From Suilimivivens sp964402925 (GTDB lineage Bacteria > Bacillota > Clostridia > Lachnospirales > Lachnospiraceae), in contig CAYOED010000071.1 in assembly GCA_964402925.1 (NCBI GenBank), positions 1-17,814 of the forward strand: a stretch of DNA of 17,814 nucleotides. Direction: 5' to 3'. Under the pieces are notes generated by a model. That model saw nothing but the letters and a program-made list of their open reading frames with translations. It was not told the origin of the DNA and did not search any database. Shown here piece after piece: positions 6,203 through 13,809 of this stretch. The position numbers and the translations under genes are program-made. How positions within the stretch are numbered: position 1 is the first letter of the stretch; each line of letters begins with the position of its first letter.

Positions 6203-8446
6203 GTGACTTCTCTGAAACAGAATTTAAAACAGATATTGATAAACAGGCAGCATAAGCTATATGAAAAGGAAGTATTGTCAAAAAATCTGACATATGACAA
6301 ATGGATCAGAGAACAGGAAGAAAAACTCCAAATTAATAATTCTTTTGGTGATGAAGGCGGAAAATGTCGGACAAATGATTTTTCATTTCGTGGATTTGGG
6401 AGAGAGAATGGTCAAAATGATGGAAATCATTCAAAATGTGACGATTGCTGTCGTCTGTTGGAATTTATTGGTAGAGACGGTCAGATTGAGGAAAAAAAGG
6501 CATATCTAGTTGCTTTGGCAGACGATTTTGGTAGAAATATAGAAACTCTGCTTGAACAGCCTATCCCAGATGTTATTTTATTGAAAATGTACAGCGGGGA
6601 AATAAGCAAGATTGCCTGCAGGTTGATTGAAGAATGTTTTTCTGCGAACCAGGAAGTAGTTTTAATCTACGGAGATGAAGACATACAGGTAGAAAATGCA
6701 AGAGAAAACCCATGGTTTAAGCCAGACTGGTCTCCTGACAGATTTCTGTCCGGCTTTTATTTCGGAGGACTTATTGCGGTCAGGACAGATGCCTTGAGAG
6801 AAGCATATGACTATTGTAAACAGAACAATATGCTTAAAAAGTTGGAAGACGATTCCCGTCAATTCATTTATCTTATGCTATATCAGATGATAAAAGCACA
6901 CGGCGGTTTCTTAAAAAGAAGCAGCCAAAGTAAAATGCCGGTGTATCATATAAGAGAAGTGCTCTATCATGGCAGAAAAGACGGGTATGAGCAGGTAAAA
7001 GGACTTCGACTGCCGGAATTTGCGGAAAAAGAAAGAGAGGCGGATGAAAATAGTCGGCGAATGGGAGCCGGGGGGGAGATTTTATTGTCTGTTATTATTC
7101 CCTCTAAGGATAACCCGGCAATCCTTTTTCATTGTCTGGATTCTTTGCTCGAAAGAACACGTTCCGCTCATCGCTGCGAAATCATTCTGGTGGATAATGG
7201 GAGCCGGGAGGAAAACAGAAGAGCGATCCTTAGCAAGGTATCAGAAATAAATCAGGATTTTGCAAATAGGGAAGGAAAATTCCATATTGCAGGATGTACT
7301 TATCTGTACCAGCCTATGGAGTTTAATTTTTCCCACATGTGTAATCTGGGAGCAGAAAAAGCAAAAGGAGAAATTCTCCTTTTTCTGAATGATGATATGG
7401 AAATCATACAGCCGGACTGGCTGGATTTGATGGTGGAAAAGGCAATGCTTCCCCGGACAGGTGCTGTCGGCGCGAAATTATTATATCCGGAATCAGATCA
7501 GATCCAACATGCAGGTATTACGAATCTGCGGGTGGGACCTGCCCACAAGCTGCAGTTTTTAATGGACGGGACGGAACATTATTTTGGGATGAACAGAGGC
7601 GTTCATAATATGCTGGCAGCTACAGGGGCATGTCTTATGGTTCGTAAAGAGGTTTTTAACGAGGCAGGAGGATTCTGCGAAGAACTGGCAGTTGCTTTTA
7701 ATGATGTGGACCTGTGCTACACGATTTTTGAACAGGGCTATTATAATGTGGTAAGGAATGATGTGATCTTTTATCATCATGAATCCCTAAGCAGAGGAAA
7801 AGACGGAGAATCATCGGAAAAACAGCTCCGCCTTTTAAAAGAAAAGGATATTCTTTATGAGCGGCATCAGGATCTTTACGGCAAGGATCCCTACTATCAT
7901 CCATATCTTACTACCGATATGCTGGAATCGGAATATTCTCCGGCTTACAGATATCAGGTGACCCTTGATATGCCGTGGACGGCGGCGCTTCCCGGGGATA
8001 AAATCATTCAAAAGGCGAGAGAGGATAAATGCCTTGTAGTTGGAATGGAATGTGCTATGGATCTTTATAAGTGGCAGTACGGTGTGGCACCGGAAAAAGG
8101 AAAAATAAAGATAAAATCAGGGGATATGGGGTATTACTTCCAAGGATATTCATTTGTGATAGGCGCAGATAACGCTTGCTATAAAAAGAAATTACTGCTG
8201 AGAAATCAGATGAGTCATCATATCTGGATGATAGAAGTGGATAATCGGTATCGCAGGGATATCAGAGACAATTTGAAAGATCAGCTAAATGTAGATTTAA
8301 CCGGATTTGCGGCCAAGATGCGCAGGGAGGAAATTCCAGCCGGTATCTATCAGTTTGGAATGCTGGCGGAGGATCAATGTTCCAGACAGAAATTAGTTAA
8401 TTGGAGTAATTGGGTGCTGGAGGTGGCGTCGGATGGAAAAGAATGA
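6203..8446 (+). CDS. Large GT2 glycosyltransferase with a degenerate first catalytic domain
   Basis: Likely adds sugars to the lipid-linked glycan at the inner membrane face. Numbering is from ATG 6182; the start I prefer, GTG 6203, is residue 8. Residues 105-265 resemble the latter half of a GT2 domain (YGDED 163-167, WFKPDWSPDRFLS 178-190). They lack both the opening S-I-V-I-P-x-Y-N strand and the D-x-D loop: the expected place reads VILLKMYSGE. Residues 301-540 form a complete GT2 domain: LSVIIPSKD (302-310), ILVDNGS, FLNDDME (401-407), ATGACLMVRKEVF and NDVDLC (507-512). Residues about 590-754 look like a beta-sandwich. The protein is rich in Cys, Asp and Gly at 57-100 with no recognisable fold. 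It overlaps the next gene by 14 nt, indicating translational coupling. The sugar donor cannot be told from sequence; rhamnose is plausible given rfbA and rfbC. Confidence 0.85.
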   Translation: MTSLKQNLKQILINRQHKLYEKEVLSKNLTYDKWIREQEEKLQINNSFGDEGGKCRTNDFSFRGFGRENGQNDGNHSKCDDCCRLLEFIGRDGQIEEKKAYLVALADDFGRNIETLLEQPIPDVILLKMYSGEISKIACRLIEECFSANQEVVLIYGDEDIQVENARENPWFKPDWSPDRFLSGFYFGGLIAVRTDALREAYDYCKQNNMLKKLEDDSRQFIYLMLYQMIKAHGGFLKRSSQSKMPVYHIREVLYHGRKDGYEQVKGLRLPEFAEKEREADENSRRMGAGGEILLSVIIPSKDNPAILFHCLDSLLERTRSAHRCEIILVDNGSREENRRAILSKVSEINQDFANREGKFHIAGCTYLYQPMEFNFSHMCNLGAEKAKGEILLFLNDDMEIIQPDWLDLMVEKAMLPRTGAVGAKLLYPESDQIQHAGITNLRVGPAHKLQFLMDGTEHYFGMNRGVHNMLAATGACLMVRKEVFNEAGGFCEELAVAFNDVDLCYTIFEQGYYNVVRNDVIFYHHESLSRGKDGESSEKQLRLLKEKDILYERHQDLYGKDPYYHPYLTTDMLESEYSPAYRYQVTLDMPWTAALPGDKIIQKAREDKCLVVGMECAMDLYKWQYGVAPEKGKIKIKSGDMGYYFQGYSFVIGADNACYKKKLLLRNQMSHHIWMIEVDNRYRRDIRDNLKDQLNVDLTGFAAKMRREEIPAGIYQFGMLAEDQCSRQKLVNWSNWVLEVASDGKE

Positions 8447-10433
8447 AATAAATAACACGCGAAACGAAATACTGGAAGAGGTGGATTACCGGGAGGAATA
8501 TGAAAAAGAACACTTGCGGAATGCCGATCTTGCAGGGCGTGTGGCGGATTTGGAAGCAAAGTGTGATGATCTTACTTTTAAATTGAATCGAATTAAAGAA
8601 AATCCTCTCTGGAAAATGTCGTCCCCTCTGCGCCGGTGTATGCATTTTGTAATCCGTCAGAAGAATAGGGTGAAAAACTGCGGGAGCCTCAAAGGAGTGC
8701 TGTCGAAACTGAATTATAAAAAGATTGAGAGGCAGGCAAGAGAAAATTATGGGACAAAAAGCTTCCCCACCCCCGAGGAGGCGAAAAGGCAGCGGGAGGA
8801 ACATTTTTCCCGGATGATAAAGTTCAGTATTCTGGTTCCCTTGTATAATACGCCGGAGGCATTTTTGAAAGAAATGATTGAGTCCGTCGTGAATCAGACA
8901 TATGAAAACTGGGAACTATGTCTGGCAGATGGTTCTGACAGCGCGCATTCTTATATAGAAGAAATTGTGAAGGAGTATCAGAAGGAGGATGGGAAAAACA
9001 GGATCCTCTATAGGAAGCTTGAAAAAAATGAGGGGATTTCGGGAAATACCAACCAATGCCTTAAAATGGCATCCGGTGAATTTATCGGACTCTTTGATCA
9101 TGATGATATTCTTCATCCCAGTGCCTTATATGAATATGTCAAAGTAATCAACGAAAAAAACGCTGATTACATATATTGCGATGAGACTACCTTCAAGAGC
9201 GGCGATATCAATAAGATGCTGACGCTGCATTTTAAACCGGATTATGCTATTGATAATCTGAGGGCAAACAATTACATCTGCCATTTCAGCGTCTTTGCAA
9301 GAGAACTTCTGGACGGAACCGAATTGTTCCGCCCCAGATTTGATGGAAGTCAGGATCATGATATGATCTTACGTTTGACGGACCGGGCGAAGAAGGTCGT
9401 ACATGTTCCTAAATTGCTCTATTATTGGAGAAGCCATCCGGACAGTGTGGCGTCCGATATCGGCGCGAAGCCCTATGCCATTGAGGCAGCAAAGGGAGCG
9501 GTGGCGGATCATTTGAGGAGGCACGGATTTGAACACTTTCAGATCACTTCCACCAGAGCTTTTGAAACCATTTTTAAAATCCGATATCAGATTATCGGCA
9601 GCCCCATGATCTCAATTATCATTGCCAATAAAGACCACGCAGAGGACTTAAAACGCTGCATCACTTCTATATTAGAGAAGTCCACCTATGAGAATTATGA
9701 GATCATCGTGGTGGAAAACAACAGTACGGAAAAAGAAATTTTTGCTTATTATGAGGAACTGAAGGAGAACGAGAGGATTCGGATCGTCAATTTTGAAGGG
9801 AACTTTAACTATTCGGCGGTAAACAATCTGGGAGCATCGAACGCCAGAGGAGAGTATCTCCTGCTCCTTAACAATGATACCCAGGTGATAACCGTCAACT
9901 GGATGGAGGAACTTCTGATGTATGCCCAGCGTGCTGATGTAGGAGCGGCAGGCGGAAAGCTGTATTATGCCAACAAGACCATACAGCATGCCGGCGTGGT
10001 GTTGGGACTTGGCGCCCACAGAACCGCAGGACATAGTCATTACGGACAGCATCGGGACAATCTGGGCTATATGGGGAGGCTCTGCTATGCGCAGGATGTC
10101 TCTGCAGTTACAGGAGCCTGCCTTATGGTAAAGAAATCTCTTTTCGAGGAAGTGGGAGGGCTTGATGAATCCTTTGCAATTTCCCTGAATGATGTGGATT
10201 TATGTTTGAAACTTCGCGAAAAAGGATACTTAAATGTGTTCACTCCCTTTGCAGAATTGTATCATCTGGAGTCTGTATCCAGAGGTCTGGATGATAATGG
10301 GGAGAAGGCGGAGCGTTACAATATGGAATCAGAACACTTCAAAGAAAAGTGGAAGGATGTGCTTCTTTTGGGAGATCCCTATTACAATCCGAATTTTTCT
10401 CTTGATCGGAGCGACTTTGCTTTGAAAATATAG
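8433..10433 (+). CDS. Bifunctional two-domain GT2 glycosyltransferase
   Basis: The protein has two complete GT2 catalytic domains in tandem, typical of enzymes that add two residues or polymerise a disaccharide repeat. A charged, probably coiled-coil N-terminus (about 15-58) ends in the common NPLWKMSSPLRR segment (57-68). Domain 1 has FSILVPLYN (131-139), FDHDD (221-225), HFKPDYAIDNL (266-276) and WRSHPDS (332-338). Domain 2 has ISIIIANKD (393-401), IIVVENNS, LLNNDTQ (478-484), VTGACLMVKK and NDVDLC (586-591). Start ATG 8433 has GGAGGTG (8419-8425) 7 nt ahead and overlaps the previous GT by 14 nt. It ends the first operon, and its last codons contain the pgcA promoter. The donor is not determinable; rhamnosyl transfer is one reasonable guess. 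Confidence 0.9.
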   Translation: MEKNEINNTRNEILEEVDYREEYEKEHLRNADLAGRVADLEAKCDDLTFKLNRIKENPLWKMSSPLRRCMHFVIRQKNRVKNCGSLKGVLSKLNYKKIERQARENYGTKSFPTPEEAKRQREEHFSRMIKFSILVPLYNTPEAFLKEMIESVVNQTYENWELCLADGSDSAHSYIEEIVKEYQKEDGKNRILYRKLEKNEGISGNTNQCLKMASGEFIGLFDHDDILHPSALYEYVKVINEKNADYIYCDETTFKSGDINKMLTLHFKPDYAIDNLRANNYICHFSVFARELLDGTELFRPRFDGSQDHDMILRLTDRAKKVVHVPKLLYYWRSHPDSVASDIGAKPYAIEAAKGAVADHLRRHGFEHFQITSTRAFETIFKIRYQIIGSPMISIIIANKDHAEDLKRCITSILEKSTYENYEIIVVENNSTEKEIFAYYEELKENERIRIVNFEGNFNYSAVNNLGASNARGEYLLLLNNDTQVITVNWMEELLMYAQRADVGAAGGKLYYANKTIQHAGVVLGLGAHRTAGHSHYGQHRDNLGYMGRLCYAQDVSAVTGACLMVKKSLFEEVGGLDESFAISLNDVDLCLKLREKGYLNVFTPFAELYHLESVSRGLDDNGEKAERYNMESEHFKEKWKDVLLLGDPYYNPNFSLDRSDFALKI

Positions 10434-10450
10434 AAGGACTATGGTAAAAT
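10422..10450 (+). promoter_or_regulatory. Promoter for pgcA, embedded in the end of the GT gene
   Basis: TTGAAA (10422-10427) is followed by a 17-nt spacer and the -10 box TAAAAT (10445-10450), with a TGg extended -10 element (10442-10444). Transcription would start near 10457. A small hairpin, TTTCAT/ATGAAA (10470-10475 with 10484-10489), lies in the leader before the ribosome site. Confidence 0.65.
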
Positions 10451-10510
10451 AGTACAAGTGTAATGAACCTTTCATGCTTATAAATGAAAATTATGCGAGG
10501 AGGATTTGAG

Positions 10511-12232
10511 ATGAGCTATAAGGATCAATATGATTTCTGGCTGGAAGATGCCTATTTTGATGAAAAAACCAAAGAAGAACTGCGCGGTATCGCAGGAGAT
10601 GAAAAGGAGATAGAAGACCGCTTCTACAAAGAACTGGAATTTGGAACAGGGGGGCTTCGCGGGGTGATTGGTGCAGGTACCAATCGTATGAATATCTACA
10701 CCGTAAGAAAAGCAACTCAGGGTCTTGCAAATTATATTATCAAACAGGGCGGAAAAGACAGGGGCGTAGCGATTGCTTATGATTCAAGAAGGATGTCTCC
10801 TGAGTTTGCGGACGAGGCGGCGCTCTGCCTTGCAGCGAATGGCATTAAGGCATATGTGTTTGATGCCCTTCGCCCTACACCGGAACTTTCTTTTGCTCTT
10901 CGGACACTGAACTGTATTTCCGGTATTGTCATTACGGCAAGCCATAATCCCCCGGAATATAACGGATACAAGGCTTACTGGGAGGATGGCGCACAGGTTA
11001 CGGCGCCTAAGGATGTGGAAATCATTACCGAGGTTAAGAACGTGACAGATTATCATCAGGTAAAGACCATGGACAAAGAAGAAGCCATTGGTGCAGGTCT
11101 TTATCAGGTAATCGGTAAGGAAATTGATGATGCATACATGGAAGAACTTAAGAAACAGATCATTCATCCTGAAATCATCAAGGAAGTAGCTGATGATATT
11201 AAGATTGTCTATTCACCTTTCAATGGAACCGGCAATGTGCCTGTAAGGAGGATCCTCTCCGAACTTGGTTTCAAGCATGTTTACGTGGTGCCGGAGCAGG
11301 AACTTCCAGATCCCGATTTTACAACACTGGAGTACCCCAACCCAGAGGATCCCAAGGCATTTACACTTGCCCTTAAGCTTGCAAAGGAAAAGAATGCAGA
11401 CATTATTCTTGCAACCGACCCGGACGCAGACCGGCTTGGAATTTATGCGCTGGATAGTAAATCCGGAGAATATATTCCTTTTACAGGCAACATGTCGGGC
11501 ATGCTGATTGCAGAATATATTTTAAGAGAAAGAACAGCTACAGGAACCATGCCGGAAAATCCCGCACTGGTAACGACCATTGTTACGACCAATATGGCGG
11601 CAGCCATTGCAAAGGACTACAATGTAAAATTCATTGAGGTGCTGACAGGATTTAAATATATTGGAGAGCAGATTAAATTATTTGAACAGACCGGATCAAA
11701 TAATTATGTATTTGGACTGGAAGAAAGTTATGGCTGTCTGGCAGGCACTCATGCAAGGGATAAGGATGCAGTTGTTGCCGTTATGTGTCTGTGCGAGATG
11801 GCAGCATGGTGCAAGAAAAATGGAATCACCGTTTGGGATCAGATGCTGAAGCTTTATGAAAAATACGGATACTTCAAAGAAACCCAATACGCGATTACCT
11901 TAAAGGGCATTGACGGATCCAAACAGATTGCTGAAATGATGGATAAGCTGAGAAGCAATCCGCCTAAGAATTTTGGTGAACTTACGGTTAAAGAATTCAG
12001 AGATTATGGCAGCGGCATCACAAAAGATATTGCAACAGGCGAAGAAAAACCTACGGGTCTGCCAAAGTCCAATGTGCTGTATTTTGACCTTACCAATGAT
12101 TCCTGGTGCTGTGCACGTCCTTCCGGTACAGAACCTAAAATCAAATTTTATATGGGCGTCAAAGGAACCAGCCTTGCTGATGCAGAGGACAAGGTTTTAA
12201 AACTTACAGAGGCGCTTAAGGCTTATCTGTAA
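10511..12232 (+). CDS. pgcA: Alpha-phosphoglucomutase / phosphomannomutase family enzyme
   Basis: Interconverts glucose-6-phosphate and glucose-1-phosphate, supplying the substrate for RmlA. The 573 residues match Firmicutes alpha-phosphoglucomutases. All four active-site loops are present: TASHNP (142-147) with phosphoserine Ser144, DPDADR (303-308) binding the metal, the sugar-selecting EESYG (404-408), and RPSGTEPK (536-543) binding phosphate. The N-terminal FGTGGLRG (44-51) is also typical. I choose ATG 10511 because AGGAGG (10498-10503) is well placed for it; an in-frame ATG at 10484 lies upstream of that site. It has its own promoter, so it can be expressed apart from the export genes, which fits a housekeeping role. 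Repeat A begins 8 nt after its stop. Some relatives also accept mannose phosphates. Confidence 0.95.
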   Translation: MSYKDQYDFWLEDAYFDEKTKEELRGIAGDEKEIEDRFYKELEFGTGGLRGVIGAGTNRMNIYTVRKATQGLANYIIKQGGKDRGVAIAYDSRRMSPEFADEAALCLAANGIKAYVFDALRPTPELSFALRTLNCISGIVITASHNPPEYNGYKAYWEDGAQVTAPKDVEIITEVKNVTDYHQVKTMDKEEAIGAGLYQVIGKEIDDAYMEELKKQIIHPEIIKEVADDIKIVYSPFNGTGNVPVRRILSELGFKHVYVVPEQELPDPDFTTLEYPNPEDPKAFTLALKLAKEKNADIILATDPDADRLGIYALDSKSGEYIPFTGNMSGMLIAEYILRERTATGTMPENPALVTTIVTTNMAAAIAKDYNVKFIEVLTGFKYIGEQIKLFEQTGSNNYVFGLEESYGCLAGTHARDKDAVVAVMCLCEMAAWCKKNGITVWDQMLKLYEKYGYFKETQYAITLKGIDGSKQIAEMMDKLRSNPPKNFGELTVKEFRDYGSGITKDIATGEEKPTGLPKSNVLYFDLTNDSWCCARPSGTEPKIKFYMGVKGTSLADAEDKVLKLTEALKAYL

Positions 12233-12240
12233 ATGGAACA

Positions 12241-12291
12241 ATATTCTTACGGTCTCAGCAGTAAATGCTTCGACCTATATTGAATAGTTAC
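12241..12291 (-). repeat. Repeat A: 51-nt structured element, inverted partner of 17761-17811
   Basis: Aligned to the reverse complement of 17761-17811, 49 of 51 bases match; the mismatches are at 12277 and 12280. The element can fold into nested stems: TATTC/GAATA (12242-12246 with 12282-12286), GGTC/GACC (12251-12254 with 12272-12275) and AGCA/TGCT (12257-12260 with 12266-12269). A symmetric two-base internal loop and a five-base end loop complete it. Both mismatches fall in the internal loop next to GACC, so the stems are intact in both copies. On the + strand the symmetric loop reads TC/TC; on the other strand it reads GA/GA. It lies between the pgcA stop and a hairpin (12311-12338) before a GT gene. 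Possible roles are an antitermination signal, a recombination site or a dispersed repeat. Strand is given as - by reference to copy B. Confidence 0.85.
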
Positions 12292-12310
12292 GAGATTACG
12301 TTCAAATATG

Positions 12311-12338
12311 GAATCGCCCTGCTAAAACAGGGCGATTC
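12311..12338 (+). terminator. Strong 11-bp hairpin, probable intrinsic terminator in the GT leader
   Basis: GAATCGCCCTG (12311-12321) and CAGGGCGATTC (12328-12338) pair perfectly around the loop CTAAAA. The following TTATAG is a poor T-tract. It may end pgcA transcripts, or act as a leader terminator controlling the GT genes downstream. Its position 20 nt after repeat A suggests the two work together. Confidence 0.6.
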
Positions 12339-12370
12339 TTATAGTGTGCCGACGTTGCATATTTCTAACG

Positions 12371-12380
12371 GGGAGGTGAT
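12371..12380 (+). promoter_or_regulatory. Ribosome site that decides the TTG start of the third GT
   Basis: GGGAGGTGAT is a near-ideal Shine-Dalgarno sequence placed just ahead of TTG 12385. The longer reading frame from ATG 12265 would begin inside repeat A and run through the terminator hairpin, giving 40 residues that look unlike protein. Confidence 0.8.
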
Positions 12381-12384
12381 AAAA

Positions 12385-13767
12385 TTGGGGAAGATTGCAA
12401 AACTCAGTAATTTAAAAAAAATACTGCGTTATTTAAAGAAAAACGGAATACGCCGGGCATACTATGCCATGAAAGAACGAATTGAGATAGAGACGAAAGA
12501 AGAGTATAACTATGAGCATTTGAGTGAGTCACAAAAAAACTGGCAGATGCAGGATGGGAAAAGATTTTCTGTAAAATTCAGCATTCTGGTGCCTGCTTTT
12601 GAGACGAAGGAAGAATACCTGCGAGCCATGCTGGACTCAGTTTTGTCACAGACCTATGGAAATTTTGAACTGATTGTTGCCGATGCAAGCGAAAGCGACA
12701 GGGTGGAACAGGTAATCAATACTTATGCGGATAGGCGGATCATGTACAGACGTCTTAAGCAAAATGCAGGTATTTCCGCCAATACAAACCAGGCGTTGAT
12801 GTATGCCACGGGAGATTATGCAGGACTTCTTGATCATGATGATGTGCTTACGCCTGACGCGCTTTATGAAATGGCGGCCTGTATTGCAAAATATGAAGCG
12901 GATGAGATTCAGCTACAACTCTTATATTCAGATGAAGATAAATGCAATGAAAACCAGACCGGTTATTTTGAAATTAACCGGAAACCGGAATTTAATATAG
13001 ATTTGTTGCTGACCAATAACTACATCTGCCATTTTACAGTAATGAAGCGCCAGCTGATGCAGGAACTCGGCTTCCGAAGTGTATGCGACGGCGCCCAGGA
13101 TTATGATCTTGTGCTCCGCGCTCTGAATGTAATGCTGGGAAAAGATAAAAAACGGACGAAAAAGAAAGATGTACCGGTGGCACATATTCCCAAGGTATTA
13201 TACCACTGGAGATGCCATGAACATTCTACCTCAGAAAATCCTGCAAGCAAGCGGTACGCTTATGATGCAGGAAAGAGGGCACTGGAAGATTTCTTAAGGG
13301 CAAGAGGATTTAAAGGGACGGTGTCTCACCTGCCCCATCTCGGTTTTTACAGGGTTGACTATCAACCGGATTTGATTGCGAACAGACCCGATGTGGCGGT
13401 AGTAGGAGGAAGACTGCTGGATAAAAAGAATAAAATAACGGGTGGAATATACACTGCTGATGGACAGCCCCTATATCTGGGACTTCACAAAGAGTACAGC
13501 GGATACATGCACAGAGCCGTACTGCAGCAGGAGGTGGAAATGGTGGATGTCCGCTGTATGAGAGTGTCTCTGGCAGCTGAATCAATTCTGGAAGAACTGA
13601 TTGGTCTCCCCTATCTGCAGCACCCTGGGACAGGCAGGTTTGACTGGAGAGACTGCCTGAAAGAGGACGTGGATTTTCTGGATTTAAGCCGCAGATTCTG
13701 CGATAAGGTGAGAGAGCAAGGCTATCGGATCGTGTGGGACCCCGCCATGTCGGATAAAATCGATTGA
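12385..13767 (+). CDS. GT2 glycosyltransferase with a remnant second domain
   Basis: A 460-residue protein from TTG 12385. After a basic N-terminus (about 1-60) comes a full GT2 domain: FSILVPAFE (65-73), LLDHDD (148-153) as the donor/metal site, YSDEDK (181-186), KPEFNIDLLLTNNYICHF (200-217) and WRCHEHS (275-281). The C-terminal part (about 336-453) resembles only the back half of a second GT2 domain: VAVVGGRLLD, the GLHKEYSGYMHR stretch, VDFLDLSRRF and GYRIVWDP. The second domain's nucleotide-binding first half and acidic metal motif are missing, and the usual TGACLMVRRE reads VDVRCMRVS. It therefore probably transfers one sugar, with the remnant acting structurally. The next GT starts 43 nt downstream, so the two are likely cotranscribed. 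The sugar specificity is unknown. Confidence 0.85.
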   Translation: MGKIAKLSNLKKILRYLKKNGIRRAYYAMKERIEIETKEEYNYEHLSESQKNWQMQDGKRFSVKFSILVPAFETKEEYLRAMLDSVLSQTYGNFELIVADASESDRVEQVINTYADRRIMYRRLKQNAGISANTNQALMYATGDYAGLLDHDDVLTPDALYEMAACIAKYEADEIQLQLLYSDEDKCNENQTGYFEINRKPEFNIDLLLTNNYICHFTVMKRQLMQELGFRSVCDGAQDYDLVLRALNVMLGKDKKRTKKKDVPVAHIPKVLYHWRCHEHSTSENPASKRYAYDAGKRALEDFLRARGFKGTVSHLPHLGFYRVDYQPDLIANRPDVAVVGGRLLDKKNKITGGIYTADGQPLYLGLHKEYSGYMHRAVLQQEVEMVDVRCMRVSLAAESILEELIGLPYLQHPGTGRFDWRDCLKEDVDFLDLSRRFCDKVREQGYRIVWDPAMSDKID

Positions 13768-13789
13768 GAAAGTAATTAGAATATAAAAT

Positions 13790-13807
13790 ATTAAATGAGG
13801 ATTTAAT
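13790..13807 (+). other. AT-rich hairpin with the ribosome site in its loop
   Basis: ATTAAAT (13790-13796) and ATTTAAT (13801-13807) are exact complements around the tetraloop GAGG (13797-13800), which is also the best Shine-Dalgarno for ATG 13810. The stem is all A-T, so it is weak. It may hold the ribosome site single-stranded or make translation temperature-sensitive; chance is also possible in such AT-rich sequence. Confidence 0.35.
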
Positions 13808-13809
13808 GT

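Noticed and set aside
6294..6509. 71-residue + strand frame inside the first GT
   Set aside because: It is possible evidence of a frameshift, but the main frame runs uninterrupted for over 700 codons and contains the YGDED and KPDWSPD motifs downstream. I note it as a finding and not as a gene.
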